Origin: Amblyomma americanum
Taxonomy: Eukaryota > Arthropoda > Arachnida > Ixodida > Ixodidae
Direction of reading: 5' to 3'
DNA length: 64,000 bases
NCBI RefSeq assembly: GCF_052857255.1
Contig: NC_135502.1
Coordinates: 153,643,868 to 153,707,867, forward strand
The notes under the pieces were generated by a model. That model was not told the origin of the DNA, did no database searches, and worked only from the letters and a program-made list of their open reading frames with translations. The position numbers were made by a program, and so were the translations under genes. Below, piece by piece: positions 23,401 through 37,470 of this stretch (its first letter is position 1; each line of letters opens with the position of its first letter).

Positions 23401-26400
23401 GAGGACCTTTTTCTGCGTTCTGCAGTGCATTTTCCAGATCGGCGTATCTACAGCAACGAGCGCCTAAATGTGCTGGGATAGAAGCGATATCGTCGGCGTT
23501 ATCAACTTCGTCCGGATTACACTGTTGACCAGATGACAGCATGGTTATTTTCTGGCGACCTGACTCTTCTAGCGACAATACCTGGAAGTCGCGGTGTGAC
23601 GTCACCTGAGAGCACCACTATAAAAGAAGCACCTCACCGTTTCGTATACGGTGGGCACGATGGACGCGGACTGGCAATGACGCTAACGAGGACCTTGTTC
23701 TGCGTTATGCAGGGCATTTTCCATATCGGCGACTCTACAGCAACGAGCGCCTACACGTGCGGGGATAGAAGCGATATCGTCGGCGTTTATCAACTTCGTC
23801 CGGATTACACTGTTGACCAGATGACAGCATGGTTATTTTCTGGTGACCTGGCTCTTCTAGCGACACCACCTGGTAGTCGCGGTTTGACGTCACCTGAGAC
23901 CACCAATATACAAGAAGCACCTCACCGGTTCGTATTCTGTAGGCACGATGGACGCGGACTGGCAATGACGCCTACGAGGACCTTGTTCTGTGTTCTGCAG
24001 GGCAATTTCCTGCTCGGCGCAACTACAGCAACGAGCGCCTACACGTGCTGGGATAGAAGCGATATCGTCGGCGTTATCAACTTCGTCCGGATTACACTGT
24101 TGACCAGATGACAGCATGGTTATTTTCTGGCGACCTGACTCTTCTAGCGACAATACCTTGAAGTCGCGGTGTGACGTCACCTGAGAGCACCACTATAAAA
24201 GAAGCACCTCACCGGTTCGTATTCTGTGGGCACGATGGACGCGGACTGGCAATAACGCTAAAGAGGACCTTGTTCTGCGTTCTTCAAGGCATTTTCCAGA
24301 TCGGCGTATCTACAGCAACGAGAGCCTACACGTGCGGGGATAGAAGCGATATCGTCGGAGTTTATACACTTCGTCCAGATCACCCTGTTGACCAGATGAC
24401 AACATTGTTATTTTCTCGGGACCTGGCTCTTCTAGCGACACCACCTGGTAGTCGCGGTGTGACGTCACCTGAGACCACCAATATACAAGAAGCACGTCAC
24501 CGGTTCGTATTCTGTGGGTACGATGGACGCGGACTGGCAATGACGCTAACGAGGACATTGTTCTGCGTTATGCAGGGCATTTTCCAGATCGGCGCATTAA
24601 CAGCAACGAGCGGCTACACGTGCGGGGATAGAAGCGATATCGTTGGCGTTTATCAACTTCGTCCGGATTACACTGTTGACCAGATGACAGCATGGTTATT
24701 TTCTGGCGACCTGACTCTTCTAGCGACACCACCTGGTAGTCGCGATGTGACGTCACCCAAGAACACCATTATAAAAGAAGCACCTCACCGGTTTGTATTC
24801 TGTGGGCACGATGGACGCGGACTGGCAATAACGCTAACGAGGACCTTGTTCTGCGTTCTGCAGAGCATTTTCCAGATCGGCGTATCTACAGCAACGAGCG
24901 CCTACATATGCGGGGATAGAAGCGATATTGTCGGTGTTTATCAACTTTGTCCGGATTACACTGTTGACCACATGACAGCATGGTTATTTTTTGGCGACCT
25001 GGCTCTTCTACCGACACCACCTTGTAGTCGTGGTGTGACGTCACCTGAGACCACCAATATACAAGAAGCACGTCACCGGTTCGTATTATGTGGGTACGAT
25101 GGACGCGGACTGGCAATGACGCTAACAAGGACCTTGTTCTGCGTTATGCAGGGCATTTTCCAGATCGGCGCATATACAGCAACGAGCGCCTACAAGTGCT
25201 GGTATAGAAGCGATATCGTCGGCGTTTATCAACTTCGTCCGGATTACACTGTTGACCACATGACAGCAGGGTTATTTTCTGGCGACCTGGCTCTTCTAGC
25301 GACACCACCTGGTAGTCGCGATGGGACGTCACCCAAGAACACCACTATAAAAGAAGCAACTCACCGGTTCGTATTATGTGGGCACGATGGACGCGGACTG
25401 GCAATGACGCCTACGAGGACCTTGTTCTGCGTTCTGCAGGGCAATTTCCTGATCGGCGCATCTACAGCAACGAGCGCCTACACTTGCGGGGATAGAAGCG
25501 ATATCGTTGGCGTTTATCAACTTCGTCCGGATTACACTGTTGACCAGATGACAGCATTGATATTTCCTTGGGACCTGGCCCTTCTAGCGACACCACCTGG
25601 TAGTCGCAGCGTGACGTCACTTGAGACCACGAATATACAAGAAGCACGTTACCGGTTCGTATTCTGTGGGCACGATGCACGCGGACTGGCAATGACGCTA
25701 ACGAGGACCTTGTTCTGCGTTCTGCAGGGCATTTTCCTGATCGGCGCATCTGCAGCAACGAGCGCCTACACATGTTTGGATAGAAGCGATATCGTCGGCG
25801 TTTATCAACTTCGTCCGGATTACAGTTGACCAGATGACAGCATGGTTTTTTTCTGGCGACCTGGTTCTTCTAGCGACATCACCTGGTAGTCGCGGTGTGA
25901 CGTCACCCAAGAACACCACTATAAAACAATCACCTCACCGGTTCGTCTTCTGCGGACACGATGGACGCGGACTGGCAATGACGCCTACGAGGACCTTGTT
26001 CTGCGTTCTGCAGGGCATTTTCCAGATCGGCGCATCTAGAGCAACGAGCGGCTACATGTGCGGGGATAGAAGCGATATCGTTGGCGTTTATCAACTTCGT
26101 CCGGATTACACTGTTGACCAGATGACAGCATGGTTATTTTCTGGCGACCTGACTCTTCTAGCGACACCACCTGGTAGTCGCGATGTGACGTCACCCAAGA
26201 ACACCATTATAAAAGAAGCACCTCACCGGTTCGTATTATGTAGGCACGATGGACGCGGACTGGCAATAGCGCTAACGAGGACCTTGTTCTGCGTTCTGCA
26301 GAGCATTTTCCAGATCGGCGCATCTACAGCAACGAGCGCTTACACGTGCGGGGATAGAAGCGATATCGTCGGCGTTTATCAACTTCTTCCGGATTACACT

Positions 26401-28260
26401 GTAACCAGATGACAGCATGGTTATTTTCTGGCGACCTGGCTCTTCTAGCGACACCACCTGGTAGTCGCGGTATGACGTCACCTGAGACCACCAATATACA
26501 AGAAGCACCTCACCGGTTCGTCTTCTGTGGACACGATGGACGTGGGCTGGCAATGACGCCTACGAGGACATTGTTCTGCGTTCTGCAGGACATTTTCCAG
26601 ATCAGCGCATCTACAGCAACGAGCGTCTACACGTGCAGGGATAGAAGCGATATCGTCGGCGTTTATCAACTTCGTCCGGATTACACTGTTGACCAGATGA
26701 CAGCATTGTTGTATTCTCGGGACCTGGTTCTTCTAGCGACACTGCCTTGTAGTCGCGGTGTGACGTCAACTGAGACAACCAATATACAAGAAGCACCTCA
26801 CCGGTTCGTATTCTGTGGGCACGATGGACGCGGACTGGCAATGACGCTAACGAGGACCTTGTTCTGCGTTCTGCAGAGCATTTTCCAGATCGACGTATCT
26901 ACAGCAACGAGCGCCTACATATGCGGGGATAGAAGCGATATTGTCGGTGTTTATCAACTTCGTCCGGATTACACTGTTGACCACATGACAGCATGGTTGT
27001 TTTTTGGCGATCTGGCTCTTCTAGCGACACCACCTTGTAGTCGTGGTGTGACGTCACCTGAGACCACCAATATACAAGAAGCACGTCACCGGTTCGTATT
27101 ATGTGGGTACGATGGACGCGGACTGGCAATGACGGTAACGATTACCTTGTTCTGCGTTATGCAGGGCATTTTCCAGATCGGCGCATCTACAGCAACGAGC
27201 GCCTACAAGTGCGGGGATAGAAGCGATATCGTCGGCGTTTATCAACTTCGTCCGGATTACACTGTTGACCAGATGACAGCATTGTTATATTCTCGGGACC
27301 TGGCTCTTCTAGCGACACCACCTGGTAGTCGCGGAGTGACGTCACCTGAGACCACCAATATACAAGAAGCACTTCACCGGTTCGTATTCTCTGGGCACGA
27401 TGGACGCGGACTGGCAATGACGCCTACGAGGACCTTGTTCTGCGTTCTGCAGGGCATTTTTCAGATCGGCGTATCTACAGCAACGAGCGCCTACATGTGC
27501 GGGTATAGAAGCGATATCGTCGGCGTTTATCAACTTCGTCCGGATTACATTGTTGACCAGATGACAGCATTGTTATATTCTCGGGACCTGGCTTTTCTAG
27601 CGACACTACCTGGTAGTCACAGTGTGACGTCACCTGAGACCACCAATATACAAGAAGCACCTCACCGGTTCGTATTCTGTGGGCACGATGGACGCGGACT
27701 GGCAATAACGCTAACGAGGACCTTGTTCTGCGTTCTGCAGGGCATTTTCCTGATCGGCGCAACTACAGCAACGAGCGCCTACACGTGCGGGGATAGAAGC
27801 GATATCGTCGGAGTTTATACACTTCGTCCGGATCACACTGTTGACCAGATGACATCATTGTTATTTTCTCGGGACCTCCCTCTTCTAGCGACACCACCTG
27901 GTAGTCGCGGTGTGACGTCATCTGAGACCACCAATATATAAGAAGCACCTCATCGGTTCGTATTCTGTGGGTACGATGGACGCGGACTGGCAGTGACGCT
28001 AACGAGGACCTTGTTCTGCGTTATGCAGGGCATTTTTCAGATCGGCGCATCTACAGCAACGAGCGCCTACACGTGCTGGGATAGAAGCGATATCGTCGGC
28101 GTTTATCAACTTCGTCCGGATTACACTGTTGACCACATGACAGCATGGTTATTTTCTGGCGACCTGGCTCTTCTAGCGACACCACCTGGTAGTCGCGATG
28201 TGACGTCACCCAAGAACACCACTATAAAAGAAGCACCTCACCGGTTCGTATTATGTGGGC
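20438..28260. repeat. Satellite units, mosaic of earlier blocks, ~27 monomers
   Basis: No gene is present. The part 20657-21826 repeats 13311-14480 at offset 7346, with scattered differences such as GGTAGTGGCGG near 21000 and ACAAGTTTGG near 21168. The part 21826-22415 repeats 100-690, and 23343-24350 repeats 13982-14989. The interval 24171-25829 is the longest continuously open frame of the window (552 codons), but it consists of ordinary units. Near 26395 a one-base deletion (CACTGTAACCAG) marks a unit also found near 45370 and 45945. Confidence 0.85.
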
Positions 28261-31200
28261 ACGATGGACGCGGACTGGCAATGACGCCTACGAGGACCTT
28301 GTTCTGTGTTCTGCAGGGCAATTTCCTGATCGGCGCATCTACAGCAACAAGCGCCTACACGTGCGGGGATAGAAGCGATATCGTCGGCGTTTATCAACTT
28401 CGTCCGGATTACACTGTTGACCACATGACAGCATGGTTATTTTCTGGCGACCTGGCTCTTCTAGCGACACCACCTGGTAGTCGCGGTGTGACGTCACCCA
28501 AGAACACCACTATAAAATAATCACCTCACCGGTTCGTCTTCTGCGGACACGATGGACGCGGACTGGCAATGACGCCTACGAGGACCTTGTTCTGCGTTCT
28601 GCAGGGCATTTTCCAGATCGGCGCATCTACAGCAACGAGCGGCTACCCGTGCGGGGATAGAAGCGATATCGTCGGAGTTTATACACTTCGTCCGGATCAC
28701 CTTGTTGACCAGATGACAGCATTGTTATATTCTCGGGACCTGGCTCTTATAGCGACACCACCTGGTAGTCGCGGTGTGACGTCACCTGAGACCACCAATA
28801 TACAAGAAGCACCTCACCGGTTAGTATTCTGTAGGCACGATGGACGCGGACTGGCTATGAAGCCTACGAGGACCTTGTTCTGCGTTCTGCAGGGCAATTT
28901 CCTGCTCGGCGCAACTACAGCAACGAGCGCCTACACGTGCGGGTATAGAAGCGATATCATCGGCGTTATCAACTTCGTCCGATTTACACTGTTGACCAGA
29001 TGACATGATGGTTATTTTCTGGCGACCTGACTCTTCTAGCGACAATACCTGGAAGTCGCGGTGTGTCGTCACCTGAGAGCACCTCTATAAAAGAAGCACC
29101 TCACCGTTTCGTATTCTGTGGGCACGATGAACGCGGACTGGCAATGACGCCTACGAGGACCTTTTTCTGCGTTCTGCAGGGCATTTTCCAGATCGGCGTA
29201 TCTACAGCAACGAGCGCCTAAATGTGCGGGGATAGAAGCGATATCGTCGGCGTTTATCAACTTCGTCCGGATTACACTGTTGACCACATGACAGCATGGT
29301 TATTTTATGGCGACCTGGCTCTTCTAGCGACACCACCTGGTAGTCGCGGTGTGACGTCAACTGAGACCACCAATATACAAGAAGCACCTCACCGGTTCGT
29401 ATTCTGTGGGCACGATGGACGCGGACTGGCAATGACGCTATCGAGGAGATTGTTCTGCGTTATGCAGGGCATTTTCCAGATCGGCGCATCTATAGCAACG
29501 AGCGCCTACACGTGCGGAGATAGAAGCGATATCATCGGCGTTTAGCAACTTCGTCCGGATTACACTGTTGACCAGATGACAGCATTGTTATATTCTCGGG
29601 ACCTGGCTCTTCTAGCGACACCACCTGGTAGTCGCGGTGTGACGTCACCTGAGACCACCAATATACAAGAAGCTTTTCACCGGTTCGTATTCTGTGGGCA
29701 CGATGGACGCGGACTGGCAATAACGCTAACAAGGACCTTGTTCTGCGTTCTGCAGGGCATTTTCCTGATCGGCGCAACTAGAGCAACGAGCGCCTACACG
29801 TGCGGGGATAGAAGCGATATCGTCGGAGTTTATTCACTTCGTCCGGATCACAGTGTTGACCAGATGACAACATTGTTATTTTCTCGGGACCTCCCTCTTC
29901 TAGCGACACCACCTGGTAGTCGCAGTGTGACGTCATCTGAGACCACCAATATATAAGAAGCACCTCACCGGTTCGTATTCTGTGGGCACGATGGACGCGG
30001 ACTGGCAATAACGCTAACAAGGACCTTGTTCTGCGTTCTGCAGGGCATTTTCCTGATAGGCGCAACTAGAGCAACGAGCGCCTACACGTGCGGGGATAGA
30101 AGCGATTTCGTCGGCGTTTAGCAACTTCGTCCGGTTTACACTGTTGACCAGATGACAGCATTGTTATATTCTCGGGACCTGGCTCATATAGCGACACCAC
30201 CTGGTAGTCGCGGTGTGACGTCACCTGAGACCACCAATATACAAGAAGCAAATCACCGGTTAGTATTCTGTAGGCACGATGGACGCGGACTGGCAATAAC
30301 GCTAACGAGGACCTTGTTCTGCGTTCTGCAGGGTATTTTCCTGATCGGCGCAACTACAGCAACGAGCGCCTACACGTGCGGGGATAGAAGCGATATCGTC
30401 GGCGTTTATCAACTTCGTCCGGATTACACTGTTGACCAGATGACAGCATTGTTATATTCTCGGGACCTGGCTCTTCTAGCGACACCACCTGGTAGTCGCG
30501 GTGTGACGTCACCTGAGACCACCAATATACAAGAAGCACTTCACCGGTTCGCATTCTCTGGGCACGATTGACGCGGACTGGCAATGACGCCTACGAGGAC
30601 CTTGTTCTGCGTTCTGCAGGGCATTTTCCAGATCGGCGTATCTACAGCAACGAGCGCCTACACGTGCGGGTATAGAAGCGATATCATCGGCGTTTATCAA
30701 CTTCGTCCGGATTACATTGTTGACCAGATGACAGCATTGTTATATTCTCGGAACCTGGCTTTTCTAGCGACACTACCTGGTAGTCACGGTGTGACGTCAC
30801 CTGAGACCACCAATATACAAGAAGCACGTCACCGGTTCGTATTCTGTGGGCACGATGGACGCGGACTGGCAATAACGCTAACAAGGACCTTGTTCTGCGC
30901 TCTGCAGGGCATTTTCCTGATCGGCGCAACTAGAGCAACGAGCGCCTACACGTGCGGGGATAGAAGCGATTTCGTCGGTGTTTAGCAACTTCGTCCGGAT
31001 TACACTGTTGACCAGATGACAGCATTGTTATATTCTCGGGACCTGGCTCTTATAGCGACACCACCTGGTAGTCGCGGTGTGACGTCACCTGAGACCACCA
31101 ATATACAAGAAGCACCTCACCGGTTAGTATTCTGTAGGCACGATGGACGCGGACTGGCTATGAAGCCTACGAGGACCTTGTTCTGCGTTCTGCAGGGCAA

Positions 31201-32865
31201 TTTCCTGCTCGGCGCAACTACAGCAACGAGCGCCTACACGTGCGGGGATAGAAGCGATATCATCGGCGTTATCAACTTCGTCCGATTTACACTGTTGACC
31301 AGATGACATGATGGTTATTTTCTGGCGACCTGACTCTTCTAGCGACAATACCTGGAAGTCGCGGTGTGACGTCACCTGAGAGCACCTCTATAAAAGAAGC
31401 ACCTCACCGTTTCGTATTCTGTGGGCACGATGAACGCGGACTGGCAATGACGCCTACGAGGACCTTTTTCTGCGTTCTGCAGGGCATTTTCCAGATCGGC
31501 GTATCTACAGCAACGAGCGCCTAAATGTGCGGGAATAGAAGCGATATCGTCGGCGTTATCAACTTCGTCCGGATTACACTGTTGACCAGATGACAGCATG
31601 GTTATTTTCTGGCGACCTGACTCTTCTAGCGACAATACCTGGAAGTCGCGGTGTGACGTCACCTGAGAGCACCAATATACAAGAAGCACCTCACCGGTTC
31701 GTATTCTGTGGGCACGATGGACGCGGACTGGCAATGACGCTATCGAGGAGATTGTTCTGCGTTATGCAGGGCATTTTCCAGATCGGCGCATCTACAGCAA
31801 CGAGCGCCTACACGTGCGGAGATAGAAGCGATATCATCGGCGTTTAGCAACTTCGTCCGGATTACACTGTTGACCAGATGACAGCATGGTTATTTTCTCG
31901 CGACCTGACTCTTCTATCGACACCACCTGATAGTCGCGATGTGACGTCACCCAAGAACACCATTATAAAAGAAGCACCTCACCGGTTCGTATTATGTAGG
32001 CACGATGGACGCGGACTGGCAATAACGCTAACGAGGACCTTGTTCTGCGTTCTGCAGGGCATTTTCCTGATCGGCGCAACTACAGCAACGAGCGCCTACA
32101 CGTGCGGGGATAGAAGCGATATCGTCGGCGTTTATCAACTTCGTCCGGATTACACTGTTGACCAGATGACAGCATTGTTATATTCTCGGGACCTGGCTCT
32201 TCTAGCGACACCAGCTGGTAGTCGCGGTGTGACGTCACCTGAGACCACCAATATACAAGAAGCTTTTCACCGGTTCGTATTCTCTGGGCACGATGGACGC
32301 GGACTGGCAATGACGCCTACGAGGACCTTGTTCTGCGTTCTGCAGGGCATTTTCCAGATCGGCGTATCTACAGCAACGAGCGCCTACACGTGCGGGTATA
32401 GATGCGATATCATCGGCGTTTATCAACTTCGTCCGGATTACATTGTTGACCAGATGACAGCATTGTTATATTCTCGGAACCTGGCTTTTCTAGCGCCACT
32501 ACCTAGTAGTCACGGTGTGACGTCACCTGAGACCACCAATATACAAGAAGCACCTCACCGGTTCGTATTCTGTGGGCACGATGGACGCGGACTGGCAATA
32601 ACGCTAACAAGGACCTTGTTCTGCGTTCTGCAGGGCATTTTCCTGATCGGCGCAACTAGAGCAACGAGCGCCTACACGTGCGGGGATAGAAGCGATATCG
32701 TCGGAGTTTATTCACTTCGTCCGGATCACACTGTTGACCAGATGACAACATTGTTATTTTCTCGGGACCTCCCTCTTCTAGCGACACCACCTGGTAGTCG
32801 CAGTGTGACGTCATCTGAGACCACCAATATATAAGAAGCACCTCATCGGTTCGTATTCTGTGGGA
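28261..32865. repeat. 16-monomer tandem duplication, copy 1 (4605 bp)
   Basis: This block is followed directly by a second copy at constant offset 4605 (16 units minus 3 bp). I found four substitutions: C29944/A34549, C30519/T35124, A31534/G36139 and G32042/A36647. Both copies contain the AAGCTTTTC variant (positions near 29672 and 32264), a CTATAAAATAATC stop-creating variant near 28510, and the GTGTGTCGTCACC altered CRE-like site near 29060. These shared private marks show the block was duplicated as a whole. Confidence 0.93.
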
Positions 32866-35800
32866 ACGATGGACGCGGACTGGCAATGACGCCTACGAGG
32901 ACCTTGTTCTGTGTTCTGCAGGGCAATTTCCTGATCGGCGCATCTACAGCAACAAGCGCCTACACGTGCGGGGATAGAAGCGATATCGTCGGCGTTTATC
33001 AACTTCGTCCGGATTACACTGTTGACCACATGACAGCATGGTTATTTTCTGGCGACCTGGCTCTTCTAGCGACACCACCTGGTAGTCGCGGTGTGACGTC
33101 ACCCAAGAACACCACTATAAAATAATCACCTCACCGGTTCGTCTTCTGCGGACACGATGGACGCGGACTGGCAATGACGCCTACGAGGACCTTGTTCTGC
33201 GTTCTGCAGGGCATTTTCCAGATCGGCGCATCTACAGCAACGAGCGGCTACCCGTGCGGGGATAGAAGCGATATCGTCGGAGTTTATACACTTCGTCCGG
33301 ATCACCTTGTTGACCAGATGACAGCATTGTTATATTCTCGGGACCTGGCTCTTATAGCGACACCACCTGGTAGTCGCGGTGTGACGTCACCTGAGACCAC
33401 CAATATACAAGAAGCACCTCACCGGTTAGTATTCTGTAGGCACGATGGACGCGGACTGGCTATGAAGCCTACGAGGACCTTGTTCTGCGTTCTGCAGGGC
33501 AATTTCCTGCTCGGCGCAACTACAGCAACGAGCGCCTACACGTGCGGGTATAGAAGCGATATCATCGGCGTTATCAACTTCGTCCGATTTACACTGTTGA
33601 CCAGATGACATGATGGTTATTTTCTGGCGACCTGACTCTTCTAGCGACAATACCTGGAAGTCGCGGTGTGTCGTCACCTGAGAGCACCTCTATAAAAGAA
33701 GCACCTCACCGTTTCGTATTCTGTGGGCACGATGAACGCGGACTGGCAATGACGCCTACGAGGACCTTTTTCTGCGTTCTGCAGGGCATTTTCCAGATCG
33801 GCGTATCTACAGCAACGAGCGCCTAAATGTGCGGGGATAGAAGCGATATCGTCGGCGTTTATCAACTTCGTCCGGATTACACTGTTGACCACATGACAGC
33901 ATGGTTATTTTATGGCGACCTGGCTCTTCTAGCGACACCACCTGGTAGTCGCGGTGTGACGTCAACTGAGACCACCAATATACAAGAAGCACCTCACCGG
34001 TTCGTATTCTGTGGGCACGATGGACGCGGACTGGCAATGACGCTATCGAGGAGATTGTTCTGCGTTATGCAGGGCATTTTCCAGATCGGCGCATCTATAG
34101 CAACGAGCGCCTACACGTGCGGAGATAGAAGCGATATCATCGGCGTTTAGCAACTTCGTCCGGATTACACTGTTGACCAGATGACAGCATTGTTATATTC
34201 TCGGGACCTGGCTCTTCTAGCGACACCACCTGGTAGTCGCGGTGTGACGTCACCTGAGACCACCAATATACAAGAAGCTTTTCACCGGTTCGTATTCTGT
34301 GGGCACGATGGACGCGGACTGGCAATAACGCTAACAAGGACCTTGTTCTGCGTTCTGCAGGGCATTTTCCTGATCGGCGCAACTAGAGCAACGAGCGCCT
34401 ACACGTGCGGGGATAGAAGCGATATCGTCGGAGTTTATTCACTTCGTCCGGATCACAGTGTTGACCAGATGACAACATTGTTATTTTCTCGGGACCTCCC
34501 TCTTCTAGCGACACCACCTGGTAGTCGCAGTGTGACGTCATCTGAGACAACCAATATATAAGAAGCACCTCACCGGTTCGTATTCTGTGGGCACGATGGA
34601 CGCGGACTGGCAATAACGCTAACAAGGACCTTGTTCTGCGTTCTGCAGGGCATTTTCCTGATAGGCGCAACTAGAGCAACGAGCGCCTACACGTGCGGGG
34701 ATAGAAGCGATTTCGTCGGCGTTTAGCAACTTCGTCCGGTTTACACTGTTGACCAGATGACAGCATTGTTATATTCTCGGGACCTGGCTCATATAGCGAC
34801 ACCACCTGGTAGTCGCGGTGTGACGTCACCTGAGACCACCAATATACAAGAAGCAAATCACCGGTTAGTATTCTGTAGGCACGATGGACGCGGACTGGCA
34901 ATAACGCTAACGAGGACCTTGTTCTGCGTTCTGCAGGGTATTTTCCTGATCGGCGCAACTACAGCAACGAGCGCCTACACGTGCGGGGATAGAAGCGATA
35001 TCGTCGGCGTTTATCAACTTCGTCCGGATTACACTGTTGACCAGATGACAGCATTGTTATATTCTCGGGACCTGGCTCTTCTAGCGACACCACCTGGTAG
35101 TCGCGGTGTGACGTCACCTGAGATCACCAATATACAAGAAGCACTTCACCGGTTCGCATTCTCTGGGCACGATTGACGCGGACTGGCAATGACGCCTACG
35201 AGGACCTTGTTCTGCGTTCTGCAGGGCATTTTCCAGATCGGCGTATCTACAGCAACGAGCGCCTACACGTGCGGGTATAGAAGCGATATCATCGGCGTTT
35301 ATCAACTTCGTCCGGATTACATTGTTGACCAGATGACAGCATTGTTATATTCTCGGAACCTGGCTTTTCTAGCGACACTACCTGGTAGTCACGGTGTGAC
35401 GTCACCTGAGACCACCAATATACAAGAAGCACGTCACCGGTTCGTATTCTGTGGGCACGATGGACGCGGACTGGCAATAACGCTAACAAGGACCTTGTTC
35501 TGCGCTCTGCAGGGCATTTTCCTGATCGGCGCAACTAGAGCAACGAGCGCCTACACGTGCGGGGATAGAAGCGATTTCGTCGGTGTTTAGCAACTTCGTC
35601 CGGATTACACTGTTGACCAGATGACAGCATTGTTATATTCTCGGGACCTGGCTCTTATAGCGACACCACCTGGTAGTCGCGGTGTGACGTCACCTGAGAC
35701 CACCAATATACAAGAAGCACCTCACCGGTTAGTATTCTGTAGGCACGATGGACGCGGACTGGCTATGAAGCCTACGAGGACCTTGTTCTGCGTTCTGCAG

Positions 35801-37470
35801 GGCAATTTCCTGCTCGGCGCAACTACAGCAACGAGCGCCTACACGTGCGGGGATAGAAGCGATATCATCGGCGTTATCAACTTCGTCCGATTTACACTGT
35901 TGACCAGATGACATGATGGTTATTTTCTGGCGACCTGACTCTTCTAGCGACAATACCTGGAAGTCGCGGTGTGACGTCACCTGAGAGCACCTCTATAAAA
36001 GAAGCACCTCACCGTTTCGTATTCTGTGGGCACGATGAACGCGGACTGGCAATGACGCCTACGAGGACCTTTTTCTGCGTTCTGCAGGGCATTTTCCAGA
36101 TCGGCGTATCTACAGCAACGAGCGCCTAAATGTGCGGGGATAGAAGCGATATCGTCGGCGTTATCAACTTCGTCCGGATTACACTGTTGACCAGATGACA
36201 GCATGGTTATTTTCTGGCGACCTGACTCTTCTAGCGACAATACCTGGAAGTCGCGGTGTGACGTCACCTGAGAGCACCAATATACAAGAAGCACCTCACC
36301 GGTTCGTATTCTGTGGGCACGATGGACGCGGACTGGCAATGACGCTATCGAGGAGATTGTTCTGCGTTATGCAGGGCATTTTCCAGATCGGCGCATCTAC
36401 AGCAACGAGCGCCTACACGTGCGGAGATAGAAGCGATATCATCGGCGTTTAGCAACTTCGTCCGGATTACACTGTTGACCAGATGACAGCATGGTTATTT
36501 TCTCGCGACCTGACTCTTCTATCGACACCACCTGATAGTCGCGATGTGACGTCACCCAAGAACACCATTATAAAAGAAGCACCTCACCGGTTCGTATTAT
36601 GTAGGCACGATGGACGCGGACTGGCAATAACGCTAACGAGGACCTTATTCTGCGTTCTGCAGGGCATTTTCCTGATCGGCGCAACTACAGCAACGAGCGC
36701 CTACACGTGCGGGGATAGAAGCGATATCGTCGGCGTTTATCAACTTCGTCCGGATTACACTGTTGACCAGATGACAGCATTGTTATATTCTCGGGACCTG
36801 GCTCTTCTAGCGACACCAGCTGGTAGTCGCGGTGTGACGTCACCTGAGACCACCAATATACAAGAAGCTTTTCACCGGTTCGTATTCTCTGGGCACGATG
36901 GACGCGGACTGGCAATGACGCCTACGAGGACCTTGTTCTGCGTTCTGCAGGGCATTTTCCAGATCGGCGTATCTACAGCAACGAGCGCCTACACGTGCGG
37001 GTATAGATGCGATATCATCGGCGTTTATCAACTTCGTCCGGATTACATTGTTGACCAGATGACAGCATTGTTATATTCTCGGAACCTGGCTTTTCTAGCG
37101 CCACTACCTAGTAGTCACGGTGTGACGTCACCTGAGACCACCAATATACAAGAAGCACCTCACCGGTTCGTATTCTGTGGGCACGATGGACGCGGACTGG
37201 CAATAACGCTAACAAGGACCTTGTTCTGCGTTCTGCAGGGCATTTTCCTGATCGGCGCAACTAGAGCAACGAGCGCCTACACGTGCGGGGATAGAAGCGA
37301 TATCGTCGGAGTTTATTCACTTCGTCCGGATCACACTGTTGACCAGATGACAACATTGTTATTTTCTCGGGACCTCCCTCTTCTAGCGACACCACCTGGT
37401 AGTCGCAGTGTGACGTCATCTGAGACCACCAATATATAAGAAGCACCTCATCGGTTCGTATTCTGTGGGA
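32866..37470. repeat. 16-monomer tandem duplication, copy 2 (4605 bp)
   Basis: Direct second copy of 28261-32865. The join falls in 32866-32892, a 27-base stretch identical in both parental contexts. To the left the unit reads TGTGGGA, as at 37464-37470; to the right it reads GACGCCTACG, as at 28288. After copy 2 the original continuation GACGCTAACG resumes at about 37491. Unequal exchange between out-of-register units at this identical stretch would give exactly this product. Confidence 0.92.

Noticed and set aside
24171..25829. Open frame of 552 codons on the + strand, and similar long frames at 143-1612, 26409-27941, 38559-39908, 42664-44034 and 44086-45384
   Set aside because: The frames are satellite units whose 288 bp length keeps phase. 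Many, such as those at 143 and 24171, start at a GTG inside the CRE-like site, with no ribosome-binding or leader context. The predicted product is an unrecognisable 96-residue repeat with radical substitutions, recurrent stops and frameshifts. No CDS is annotated.
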